The notes: generated from the sequence alone by a model not told the origin. A DNA stretch of 13,005 nucleotides from Pseudomonadota bacterium (GCA_021795795.1 JAJYPA010000196.1:1-13005), one strand, 5' to 3'. Shown: positions 1-5,975, counted from the stretch's first letter. Translations and numbers: made by a program.

Positions 1-116
1 ACGACCAGATTCAGTATTGACTTAATGGAAGATGCCATGGGTATATAGTTATTGACGAGCCAGAGAAGGACGCCAACCACGATCAGGACCAGCACTATGT
101 GAATCAAAGGTGTCAT
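1..116 (-). CDS. Thivi_2564-like small membrane protein, partial
   Basis: The 5' end of a minus-strand gene that continues past the left edge of the window. The 38 visible codons begin with a hydrophobic stretch (IHIVLVLIVVGVLLWLV), followed by NNYIPMASSIKSILNLV. From memory, this matches the Thivi_2564 family of roughly 50-residue single- or two-helix inner-membrane proteins, which share the pattern of a Val/Leu-rich helix, then N-x-Y-I-P-M, then a lysine-containing stretch and a second hydrophobic helix. The second helix would lie outside the window. The start is the ATG at 116, with AGGGAGA a few bases upstream. The function of the family is unknown. It is the only piece here that looks like ordinary host sequence, which gives some hint of a gammaproteobacterial host. 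The family call rests on pattern memory, not a search. Confidence 0.65.
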   Translation of the reverse strand, partial: MTPLIHIVLVLIVVGVLLWLVNNYIPMASSIKSILNLV

Positions 117-224
117 CTCATATCTCCCTGGTCTGTATTGTAACAATATTTGGTTCTATCTCTAACACCCGCACCTCATCGTATTGGTTATGTTTACTAA
201 TGAAGCAAAACTTATAATCTACCA

Positions 225-236
225 AGCAGAAGAACA
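225..236 (+). repeat. 12-bp direct repeat flanking the ISL3 remnant (second copy 1536-1547)
   Basis: The 12-mer AGCAGAAGAACA occurs at 225-236 and again at 1536-1547 in the same orientation, close outside the two ends of the transposase region. The match is longer than expected by chance for two windows of this size. ISL3 elements usually make an 8-bp target duplication, so this is not a textbook duplication. It may be a recombination scar, part of the element ends, or coincidence. Confidence 0.45.
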
Positions 237-1535
237 GGTTCCTCAGCATTTTAAGTGGGTAGCCTGAGATCCAGCTTGCCCAAGATGAGGTAAGCCATGT
301 TGATGAAGTTTTTGTGCCTGCGGTAACCCCGAGCCTTGGCCTTGGCTGATTGGATGAGGCTGTTGAAGCCTCCAGGATCCCGTTGGTGATCTGGCTCTCG
401 AACCAGCGGAGCACACCGTCCCATTGATTCATGATGGTGTAGGCGACCTTGACCATTGGCGGTAATCCGCTGTCCTTGGCGTTTTCCATCCATGCCTTGA
501 GCAGGGGGGCGCCCTGGTGGCGATTCTTGATCGTGAAGATGTCCTGAAAGGTCAACCGAAACTGGTAGGCCTGCGCCGTCTTGAGATTCTGGTCTTTGAG
601 CAATTCCTGCAGCTGTTCTTTCTGCTTCACCTTGAGTTTCCTGTCATTCCTGAGACAGAGCCAGCGGGTCTTTTTGAGGTCGGGCTGGGTGTGGACTTCC
701 CCCTTGCGCACCGCGTCCACGGCCTCATTGACGAGCTTCATGAGGTGGAAACGATCGAAGGTCACCTGGGCGTTGGGGAGATGCTTCTTGGCGCCTTTCT
801 GGAAGGCCGGAGAGAGGTCCATGCTGACGTCCGTGACGGCTTGTGCGCGGCCCCCGTGGGCTTCGAGGTCTGTGGCGAATCGCGCAAAGGTGGCGGCGTC
901 CTCGCCGGGGGTGGCAAACAATAACTGCCGAGATTCCAGATCGACGAAGCGGGTGATGGTGTCGTGGCCGCGTTGGCTGCTGGTCTCATCCACACCGACC
1001 GCATGAACGGCGGCCATATCCACGCGGGCACGAGCGGTTTCGATGTATTGATCAATGACCCGCCACAGGCGCTTGTCGGTTTCCCGTACCAAGTGCGCCG
1101 CCGTCAACACGGGCATCGCCCGTACCAGGGTCATGATCAATGCCTCAAACAGCAGGGTGAAATGGGAGCCCTCCCGTGCCCAGGGAACAGGTAACTGATG
1201 TACCCCATGCTCCGGGCACATCACACGGGGCACACGGGCGTGGAGATAGGCCTCATGCTGGAAGAAATCCATCTGTCTCCATGTCTTTTCCGGAATATCA
1301 TGCACCGGACATTCCGCGGCGCAGACCGGACAAGAGAAGCGGCTTCCCTTGGGGAAGTTGACGTGCAGATCCAGCCGCTTCTCTTCGACTTTGAAGGTCA
1401 CGTCATCCACCATCCACGGCGGAACCAGACCCAAGGCTAGGGGTGAACAACTGATTCTGATCCATCTCCATCATCCTCCTATTCAGGCATCACATCACCC
1501 AGACTCTACCCCTGAGCCCACTCGATGTGTCGAGG
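237..1535 (-). mobile_element. ISL3-family insertion sequence remnant
   Basis: An insertion sequence of about 1.3 kb defined by its broken ISL3-family transposase. The limits given are simply the bases between the two copies of a 12-bp direct repeat. I could not identify convincing terminal inverted repeats. Positions 241-259 and the reverse complement of 1517-1535 agree at about 13 of 19 positions, which is weak, and the left copy would include the transposase stop codon. The small palindrome CTCGA-TGTG-TCGAG lies at 1521-1534. With the transposase frameshifted and the ends unclear, the copy is probably immobile unless the frameshifts are sequence errors. Confidence 0.5.
251..1465 (-). pseudogene. 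ISL3-family transposase, two frameshifts
   Basis: A DDE transposase of the ISL3 family. The main frame holds the N-terminal zinc-binding knuckle (CPVC, then CPEH), the catalytic aspartate in AVGVDETSS, the second aspartate in AVTDVSMDLSPAF followed by TFDRFHLMKL, and the glutamate in ITNGILE. The natural start is the ATG at 1465, preceded by AGGAGG at 1475-1480, and would give MDQNQLFTLALGLVPPWM. An extra base in the G run at 1440-1443 breaks that frame after about eight codons. At the other end one base is missing near 370, just after the catalytic E, so the native tail (GFNSLIQSAKAKARGY and on to LRLPT) continues in another frame to the stop at 251. The two changes are opposite in sign. Decay, assembly error or programmed frameshifting could each explain them, and decay or sequence error is likelier. 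Confidence 0.85.
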
Positions 1536-1724
1536 AGCAGAAGAACAATTTAAACTATCAATAGCATACCACAACAAGTCCTTATAAATATCATCTTGAA
1601 GTATAGCATATATTTCGTCGTCCACCGGCCGGCGTGTCGTGATTCCGGTAGCCTGACTAGGCGATTAGCCTTGAGCAAACGGACAGACTCTGCGATTCAT
1701 TCTGGCCTTACCTGAGCGGCGCTA

Positions 1725-2156
1725 TCAAGAGCTTTGCCGTCGGCGGAAGCAGACCCAGGTGGTAGGTACATCGGATGCGTCTGGATATTTATTTCGCAAC
1801 CCATAGGCTACTGCCGCCGCTTGATCAAGATTGCCAAAAATCCTGCAATCAGCACCGAGTCGCCGCTGATCGACCGTGTCCCGCCATTTTCCAGAAAATA
1901 TCGCCCAAATAGGCAGAAGGACACCGATGAGCATGACCATTTCAAACCAACCGATCCAATACCGCGAGAGTGGAGCTGACATGAGATAGAGGGAGCAGAG
2001 CCCATTGACCAGTATGATTAGCGCCGCCACGCAACCGACTATCCCAAGCCCGCCAGCAGGTGGTTCACCCAGGGCAAAGAGATACCGGGGTCTATACTTC
2101 GGACAGGTATCACAAAACACGATCTTCGGCACTGCCTTCACGGCTTTCCATACCAA
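1725..2156 (-). CDS. Putative two-helix membrane protein, unknown family
   Basis: An open frame of 143 codons starting at a TTG at 2156. It has a CDTC cysteine pair near residue 15 and two clear hydrophobic segments (about residues 37-60 and 69-88), followed by a soluble tail containing YGLRNKYPDASDVPTTW. I do not recognise the family. It lies in the same frame as, and only 15 bases downstream of, the TGA that ends the minus-strand ORF starting at 2528. The two could be adjacent genes, or one gene interrupted by a stop codon. The ribosome-binding site is weak (GGTGAG upstream), and the start may really be an internal GTG. The hydrophobic pattern argues for real coding sequence. The lack of a good start or a family match argues against it. 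Confidence 0.35.
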   Translation of the reverse strand: MVWKAVKAVPKIVFCDTCPKYRPRYLFALGEPPAGGLGIVGCVAALIILVNGLCSLYLMSAPLSRYWIGWFEMVMLIGVLLPIWAIFSGKWRDTVDQRRLGADCRIFGNLDQAAAVAYGLRNKYPDASDVPTTWVCFRRRQSS

Positions 2157-2171
2157 GGCTGACCCAGTAGC

Positions 2172-2528
2172 TCACCGCACGAAAAAATCCACCGTCTTTC
2201 GCTTCCTGAATATGATCCAGCAGCAAGAGTATACCAACACACCGAACGCAAAATCCCCAATCTTGTCCATTCCCGCTCCCAAATCGCTATTCGATCTCCG
2301 ATCCTCGTTGAGGATTTCCCTGTTCCCGGGCTTGTTTTTCTGTTGTGCCCGTTCTTTCTCTTTTTGCTTGCGCCGATCCAGCAGCCGGCGATGCCATTCC
2401 GCCGCGAAACCGGTAGTAGGGTCCAGCATTTCCCTTGGTAGATTCCGTCGTTCATGCGCGAGTTGCCAATTTGCAGACTTATCTAGATAGCCAAACCTTG
2501 CTGATGACTCTTGCTTGCGCGGCTGCAT
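2172..2528 (-). CDS. Hypothetical protein with a basic linker and one membrane helix
   Basis: A frame of 118 codons with a good start: ATG at 2528 with AAGGAGA at 2537-2543. The N-terminal part is charged and soluble (NLPREMLDPTTGFAAEWHRR). A highly basic, probably helical region follows (RRKQKEKERAQQKNK), then one hydrophobic segment near the C-terminus (FAFGVLVYSCCWIIF) ending in RKRK. This suggests a single-pass membrane protein with a cytoplasmic N-terminal domain. No family is recognised. The first 25 bases overlap the start region of the plus-strand reading frame at 2504, so if both are real they are divergent with overlapping 5' ends. The downstream membrane ORF continues in the same frame after the TGA at 2172. 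Confidence 0.45.
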   Translation of the reverse strand: MQPRKQESSARFGYLDKSANWQLAHERRNLPREMLDPTTGFAAEWHRRLLDRRKQKEKERAQQKNKPGNREILNEDRRSNSDLGAGMDKIGDFAFGVLVYSCCWIIFRKRKTVDFFVR

Positions 2529-2824
2529 TTGCCCGCTCTCCTTCGTTACAAACCTGGTGCAGGGTCAAGGCATTCAAGTACAACTCCTGGCAACTTGCGC
2601 GTTGGCTCTCCGAAGCCATGATGGCGTATGTGCAGGTTACTCTCTCGGCACGTGATGCTTATGTCTTGCTTGCCAAGGAGGTTTTTTCCGGTCTGGAAAA
2701 TTTCTCACTCCAATCCAAATTCGACCGCACCAACAAAGCGCGAGCGTGTGGAACTGCTGGAACAAACGTCAGGACAAGCTTGAAAAAATATGGTGGGACT
2801 TGCGCGGCGGGCAAGCCTTCATGA
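2504..2824 (+). pseudogene. First fragment of a broken helical protein gene
   Basis: The plus-strand frame beginning at the ATG at 2504 (or 2618) gives protein-like sequence up to about 2740 (SWQLARWLSEAMMAYVQ, then AYVLLAKEVFSGLENFSLQ). After that it turns into low-quality sequence before the TGA at 2822. Protein-like sequence resumes in the next frame from about 2746 (KRQDKLEKIWWDLRGG), which suggests a frameshift near 2737-2746. Alternatively it is a separate gene: its stop overlaps an ATG at 2821 as ATGA, a coupling signal. No good ribosome-binding site precedes either start. No family is recognised. Confidence 0.35.
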
Positions 2825-3228
2825 TTTACGAAGAAGAACTCTCGTTATTTCAGGTGTTCTACAAACTGGAACCAGACGAGTTTATTCGTACAATATCGGG
2901 ATCAGCCAACCCTTACTTGGTCAGCACAATGTTATTCGGTGCAGGTATCGGCGAATTTTTCCTCGCGATTCTCAGACTGGAAACGAATGATTGCCGCCCC
3001 CCCCCTGCTTTCGAAGATGGTGGCACATGGAATGGTTCTGTCCTGATGCCGCTGCTTTTGGTAGAGGCTCGCAGCCAATTGTTGCAGGTGGAACGGCTTC
3101 ATCGAAATCCAGGCTCCACATTTACTTCCACTGAGATTGATGAGATAAAGCAGGAAATAACCAGCACCGCCAAACTCATCGCAACTACTTTGGTTACACA
3201 TCAAGATGGCCCCGCCATTTGCCGATGA
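2746..3228 (+). CDS. Second fragment or gene, hypothetical helical protein
   Basis: An open frame from a GTG at 2746, or from the ATG at 2821 if read as a separate gene coupled to the preceding frame. It encodes a mostly alpha-helical, acidic-to-neutral protein (MIYEEELSLFQVFYKLEPDEF, then a hydrophobic PYLVSTMLFGAGIGEFFLAIL stretch, then EIDEIKQEITSTAKLIATTL). It contains a run of nine C at 2997-3005, which stays in frame here (CRPPPAF) but could slip readily. It ends at 3228 inside the next frame. The join DGP to PFADDALIAEIG would be restored by removing one C from the run at 3211-3214, so this and the following ORF were probably one gene. No domain is recognised. Confidence 0.4.
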   Translation: MWNCWNKRQDKLEKIWWDLRGGQAFMIYEEELSLFQVFYKLEPDEFIRTISGSANPYLVSTMLFGAGIGEFFLAILRLETNDCRPPPAFEDGGTWNGSVLMPLLLVEARSQLLQVERLHRNPGSTFTSTEIDEIKQEITSTAKLIATTLVTHQDGPAICR

Positions 3229-3931
3229 TGCCTTGATAGCCGAAATCGGGTGCAATTTCGGCGAAATTCCGTTGCTTAAAGCCAATCCTGATGATGTACC
3301 TTTATGGGAAGTCTTGTGCTATCAATGTGTGCTGGGTTCGTTTGCCTATAACGGGCATATTCAAGCACCAGCGCGGGACATCTTTGGAAATGAAGGGCGG
3401 CTATTGCCTGAGGATTGGGTTGAACATAAAGGACAACTTTTGCGTGCTCATGCCAACTTGATCGTCATAATGAACAAAGAAATCAAAGGGATGTCCGCGA
3501 ACATACTAGCTTATCCAATTGCGCAATGTTGTTCTCCTACGGAAGCGTGGATTTCCTTATGGAATGATGCCATCACATTGCGAGAAATTGTGGAATTCGG
3601 TGATTCAGACGCAGTCAAAGACGAATACAGCTCGCGCTCAGAGGCCGGAAATCTATTGCTCTTGCTCTTCGAGATCGGCCTGGCAAGTTTTTATCAAGGT
3701 TCAGCTCGCAGTACTGACAACAAGTCGTCTGAAGCCAGATCGCTTGTCAGGCTGTTTAAAGAACTCAATTCCGCAACTTGTGAAATGCGGGAAATCGACA
3801 GCACACTGAACCATGAAAAATGGCTCTTGATTGTCCAACACTTGGCAATCAGGAGCCTAAACCAAAGACACCAGCGCAAATATTCTATTGATGATGCTCA
3901 GCTGCGAACGCTGGAAAATCTACTGAGGTAG
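3206..3931 (+). CDS. Third fragment or gene, hypothetical helical protein
   Basis: A frame of 241 codons starting at the ATG at 3206 and overlapping the preceding frame by 23 bases. The start has no Shine-Dalgarno sequence, which fits a frame that originally continued from upstream. The product looks soluble and alpha-helical, with three Cys in the first half (VLCYQCVLG and QCCSP), a Leu-rich helix (LLLLLFEIGLASF), and a basic C-terminus. I cannot assign a family. The three plus-strand frames from 2504 together would give a protein of roughly 475 residues. Whether they are one decayed gene or an overlapping three-gene operon cannot be settled from this sequence. Confidence 0.5.
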   Translation: MAPPFADDALIAEIGCNFGEIPLLKANPDDVPLWEVLCYQCVLGSFAYNGHIQAPARDIFGNEGRLLPEDWVEHKGQLLRAHANLIVIMNKEIKGMSANILAYPIAQCCSPTEAWISLWNDAITLREIVEFGDSDAVKDEYSSRSEAGNLLLLLFEIGLASFYQGSARSTDNKSSEARSLVRLFKELNSATCEMREIDSTLNHEKWLLIVQHLAIRSLNQRHQRKYSIDDAQLRTLENLLR

Positions 3932-4120
3932 AAGCACACTACATACCGACGCGTTTACATTTTTGGGGTCGAATCGGTCTGGGGGCTGACTGACCGCAAA
4001 GGTCGATTTGTGTGCATTGGCTCAATGCCCAGTCTCGCTGCCCTGCCGCTATTGCGATCGCCTGATTATGTTACTGTAACGTTTGGATGAGGACAGTACC
4101 AGCCCCTAGCATCATGCAAA

Positions 4121-4140
4121 AGGGGACCACAGGGGGACCA
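4121..4140 (+). repeat. Tandem GGGGACCA half-sites outside the left attachment repeat
   Basis: The stretch 3932-4194 has no convincing gene. Near its right end lies AGGGGACCACAGGGGGACCA, two copies of GGGGACCA (4122-4129 and 4133-4140) spaced 11 bp apart, about one helical turn, 55 bp outside the left 47-bp repeat. This layout resembles paired arm-type integrase sites, but the sequence differs from the candidate arm sites inside the element. It may be left over from another element that used the same site. This is an inference. Confidence 0.35.
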
Positions 4141-4194
4141 AAAGCGGGGATCTGTAAAAATTGGAACAGCGTATTATATAACCACATGTTTTAA

Positions 4195-4241
4195 TTGGTG
4201 GGCCCGCACGGACTCGAACCGTGGACCAAGGGATTATGAGT
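4195..4241 (-). repeat. Left attachment repeat, 3' half of tRNA-Ile2(CAU)
   Basis: A 47-bp stretch identical to 11566-11612. On the minus strand it reads ACTCATAATCCCTTGG, then a TpsiC arm with GGTTCGAGTCC, then the acceptor strand GCGGGCCCACCA. This is the 3' half of a tRNA with a CUCAUAA anticodon loop, which matches the family of AUA-decoding tRNA-Ile2 whose CAU anticodon is modified by lysidine. The sequence 5' of it (ATTGGATTAAGCCAG) is not a tRNA 5' half, so this copy is not a functional gene. A GGATTA/TAATCC inverted pair brackets the anticodon loop and may be core-type integrase contacts. Integrases commonly use tRNA 3' ends, with crossover at the anticodon loop. Confidence 0.9.
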
Positions 4242-4608
4242 CTGGCTTAATCCAATAACACGCGACAACTGACAACACGGTATAATATCAAAATCAACAA
4301 GATATACAGAATCAGACGTTGTGCGTTATGGCTCGTTGTTGTGCTTTCTCGTTCGTGATTCCCCCAAATTTCCCCCAAGGCATCATTATGTCACCAGCCC
4401 CAGCCTTTTTATAGACGGCACTTTGAGTCTCGCGCGCGCGTACATCTGACAAAATTCCGTGGTCGGGTGCCGACGGGGTGCCGACGGTGCGATATGGTCG
4501 GCGGTGTACCCCATGACGTGCATGTACGCGGGCCATGTTAACATTTGTCAGGTTGACCAGCGCACCCCATGACGCACACCATCGTGCGCGGGAAAATCTC
4601 AGTAAATC
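4242..4608. other. Non-coding left arm of the element
   Basis: There is no convincing gene in these 367 bp. A 74-codon minus frame (4312-4536) lacks a ribosome-binding site and runs through the putative arm site. The region is rich in short repeats: ACAAC/GTTGT motifs at about 4264-4345, the double C-tract arm site at 4361-4377, an alternating CG run near 4430-4440, a perfect tandem of GGGTGCCGACG at 4465-4475 and 4476-4486, the palindrome ATGTTAACAT at 4533-4542, and CTGACAAA at 4446-4453 facing TTTGTCAG at about 4541-4548. Such density suits an attachment arm plus a possible replication origin. The origin idea is inference only. Confidence 0.5.
4361..4377 (+). promoter_or_regulatory. Candidate integrase arm-type site (left arm)
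   Basis: CCCCCAAATTTCCCCCA, two CCCCCA half-sites spaced 10 bp apart. Near-identical motifs occur at 11502-11518 (same orientation) and 11401-11417 (opposite orientation), so the motif is found only near the two ends of the element in my reading. The flanking GATT is also shared between 4357-4360 and 11498-11501. The position and pairing fit arm-binding sites of a tyrosine integrase. Confidence 0.5.
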
Positions 4609-4938
4609 TCATGTTTTTCTTGTCGCCCTCCATCGTTCCAACGCCTCCTTTGCCGCCTGTCTGCCCTCCTCGGTGGCTGGGCCGGTCGATAGGCCACCAT
4701 GCATCTTGCACCTGTGACCATGCCCTAGCCCCTGAGCCTTGCACGGCGCGCCCGACCTTGTCTTGGCGGCGCAACGGGGTTTTCCTGCCGCGTCCAGATA
4801 CGGCATGAAGTCGCCCTGATAACCCTGTGGGAGTCCCGCTGTTCGTGCGGCCTTTTCCTCCTCCCGCGTCGCCTGAGCCAGAACCGAGTATTGCAGGCCC
4901 AGCGAGCGGGCGAGATGCTGCATGGCTTTCCTGTTCAT
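4609..4938 (-). CDS. HGGxSTG domain protein
   Basis: A 109-residue soluble protein. The C-terminal half carries C56, C66, C77 and H80 in CAAKTRSGAPCKAQG and RCKMHGGLSTGPATEEG, the signature of the HGGxSTG family that is frequent in prophages and mobile elements of proteobacteria. The Cys/His spacing suggests a bound zinc. The biochemical role of the family is not established as far as I know. The start is taken at the ATG at 4938, because GGAGGT (4946-4951) sits about eight bases upstream. An in-frame ATG at 4953 abuts the terminator T-run and lacks its own ribosome-binding site. It is the last gene of the element on this strand and is separated from the upstream operon by an intrinsic terminator, so it needs its own promoter or read-through. 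Confidence 0.85.
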   Translation of the reverse strand: MNRKAMQHLARSLGLQYSVLAQATREEEKAARTAGLPQGYQGDFMPYLDAAGKPRCAAKTRSGAPCKAQGLGHGHRCKMHGGLSTGPATEEGRQAAKEALERWRATRKT

Positions 4939-4953
4939 CTTGTCCACCTCCAT

Positions 4954-4973
4954 AAAAAAGGGGCCGAAGCCCC
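4954..4973 (-). terminator. Intrinsic terminator between coiled-coil gene and HGGxSTG gene
   Basis: On the minus strand GGGGC-TTCG-GCCCC is followed at once by TTTTTT. A GC-only stem with a UUCG tetraloop and a U-run is a canonical Rho-independent terminator. It lies 22 bases after the stop of the 192-residue gene and ends against the GGAGGT of the next gene, so it is both an operon end and a possible leader attenuator. Confidence 0.85.
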
Positions 4974-4995
4974 AAAGCCTACGCCATGAAAAGAG

Positions 4996-5574
4996 TCATT
5001 TACGTGAACCAAACAGCCCGCGTGCTCCGGTTCCCAGCGTCACGTCGATCTGTGAGTACGCCAGAGGTGCGCCCAGCTTGCAGCGGGGGCGTTCGGAGGG
5101 ATGCATACTCGCCAGAGTAGGATTCTCAGCACATACGCGCTCGATGTTGGCGTCGTGGATCTGGCCGGCCGTGATGGTGTCATTCCGTGCGCCCTCGGCC
5201 TGGTGCAAAGCGGAGATGGCTGTCTGTGCCTCGGCGACAATCGCGTCGATACGCCGGCGGGCTTCGGTAATGCGTTCGCCGGCTGCCCGGTGCCGCTCGA
5301 TAATGGTGTCGCGCTGACGGGCAAGGTCTTGCACCTGGGCAATGTAAAATGCGTGCTGGGCTGTCAGTCGGCTGCTATCTGCAAGCTCAACGGCGGTGGA
5401 TGCCTGAGCGATGGCGGTGTCAGCCCGGCCGAGGCGTTTATCGGCAGCGTCGCCGCCCTCGGTAGCGACCTGCTGAATGAGTGTGTCACGGTCGGCCTGT
5501 GCCGCCTCCAGAGCCGTGAGTGCCGCCATATGCAGGCGGTTGGCGTTGGTAAGTGTTTCGATAGCTTGCTTCAT
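4996..5574 (-). CDS. Coiled-coil protein of unknown function
   Basis: A 192-residue protein, almost entirely predicted helix and rich in Ala, Gln, Glu and Arg. Heptad-like spacing covers most of residues 1-135 (ALEAAQADRDTLIQQVA and ARQRDTIIERHRAAGERI). The last 50 residues are less regular and contain a PSERPRCKLGAPLAYSQ segment with one cysteine. There is no signal peptide or membrane helix. The start at 5574 overlaps the stop of the 55-residue gene as ATGA, with GGAGTGAG upstream, so translation is probably coupled. The shape recalls phage scaffold, tail-assembly or chromosome-binding coiled coils, but there is no specific match and no function should be assigned. A terminator follows at 4954-4973. 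Confidence 0.8.
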   Translation of the reverse strand: MKQAIETLTNANRLHMAALTALEAAQADRDTLIQQVATEGGDAADKRLGRADTAIAQASTAVELADSSRLTAQHAFYIAQVQDLARQRDTIIERHRAAGERITEARRRIDAIVAEAQTAISALHQAEGARNDTITAGQIHDANIERVCAENPTLASMHPSERPRCKLGAPLAYSQIDVTLGTGARGLFGSRK

Positions 5575-5738
5575 ATTCTCACTCCAAGGCGGCGAAGGGC
5601 CGCGCGTTGTTCAGGTACAGACAATGCCTTGAAAGCTTCCCGGTCGGTGGCGACCCGGCGCTCCTTGGCTCGTTCGCGCAAGACGGCGTCCAGCTCGTCT
5701 TTGCTCAGTTCAGCGGTGATTTTTTCAGGCTGCTCCAT
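5571..5738 (-). CDS. 55-residue charged protein, hypothetical
   Basis: A short gene starting at the ATG at 5738 with a strong AAGGAGGT five bases upstream, and ending in an ATGA overlap with the coiled-coil gene. The product begins MEQPEKITAELSKDEL and ends EQRAALRRLGVRI. It is acidic at the front and basic at the back, probably helical throughout, without cysteine or membrane segment. Its start lies inside the 3' end of the preceding ribbon-helix-helix-like gene (14-bp overlap), so the three genes form one coupled operon. The family is unknown. It could be a partner of the preceding regulator or of the coiled-coil protein. Confidence 0.75.
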   Translation of the reverse strand: MEQPEKITAELSKDELDAVLRERAKERRVATDREAFKALSVPEQRAALRRLGVRI

Positions 5739-5916
5739 GTTCGACCTCCTTCGTAATCAAATCTTCCAGAACGGCCCGGGCGGATTGCTCGCGGACGGTG
5801 GAGAGGTGGATCAGCGCCAAGGCTGCGGTGCTACTCAGTTCCGATTGCAGACGGCAGGTGGATCCGGAAGCCTTCAGCCTTGCGCGGCGGATGCGTTGGC
5901 GTTCAGTCGGTGTCAT
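5725..5916 (-). CDS. Small ribbon-helix-helix-like DNA-binding protein
   Basis: A 63-residue protein with a basic start (MTPTERQRIRRARLKASG), a short strand-like stretch (TCRLQSEL), and two predicted helices (STAALALIHLSTVR and SARAVLEDLITKEVE). This order fits small ribbon-helix-helix repressors or antitoxins, many of which begin with the same TP-x-ERQR motif. The start at 5916 follows AGGGAGA. It is the first gene of a three-gene operon behind two abutting palindromes, so autorepression is plausible. The alternative is that the palindromes are LexA boxes and this protein acts elsewhere. The next gene overlaps it by 14 bp. The fold assignment comes from pattern only. Confidence 0.65.
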   Translation of the reverse strand: MTPTERQRIRRARLKASGSTCRLQSELSSTAALALIHLSTVREQSARAVLEDLITKEVEHGAA

Positions 5917-5925
5917 GGTGTCTCC

Positions 5926-5975
5926 CTGTAAATAGTTACAGTGTATGAATATACAGTATATGCACTGCAATGCAA
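5926..5975 (-). promoter_or_regulatory. Promoter with two tandem LexA-like operators
   Basis: CTGTAAATAGTTACAG at 5926-5941 fits CTGT-N8-ACAG exactly. It shares its last base with GTGTATGAATATACAG at 5941-5956, which is one mismatch from the same pattern. On the minus strand a -35 TTGCAT (5970-5975) and a -10 TATATT (5948-5953), 16 bp apart, place the second operator over the -10 and the first between promoter and ribosome-binding site. A further CAGTATATGCACTG lies at 5954-5967. This is typical of a repressed promoter. The repressor could be LexA or the operon's own small DNA-binding protein. Confidence 0.6.

Noticed and set aside
517..1440. Several plus-strand frames opposite the transposase
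   Set aside because: The minus strand encodes a clear ISL3 transposase with catalytic residues. The opposite frames lack motifs and starts.
2005..2490. 161-codon plus-strand frame opposite the membrane ORFs
   Set aside because: Rich in Ser, Arg and Pro without motifs. The minus strand has hydrophobic helices and a good ribosome-binding site.
4195..4270. Functional tRNA-Ile gene
   Set aside because: Only the 3' half from the anticodon loop is present. The upstream bases form no D-arm or acceptor 5' strand. The same holds at 11566-11612.
4312..4536. 74-codon minus-strand frame at the left end of the element
   Set aside because: No ribosome-binding site, low-complexity GC-rich sequence with a tandem repeat, and it runs through the candidate arm site. 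Treated as non-coding.
5571..5916. Toxin-antitoxin pair (ribbon-helix-helix protein plus 55-residue protein)
   Set aside because: The size and order would fit, but the 55-residue protein shows no toxin motif and the operon continues into a coiled-coil gene. Not enough to call.
5101..5931. 276-codon plus-strand frame across the coiled-coil operon
   Set aside because: Cys- and Gly-rich composition typical of an antisense frame. The minus strand has three coupled genes with good ribosome-binding sites.
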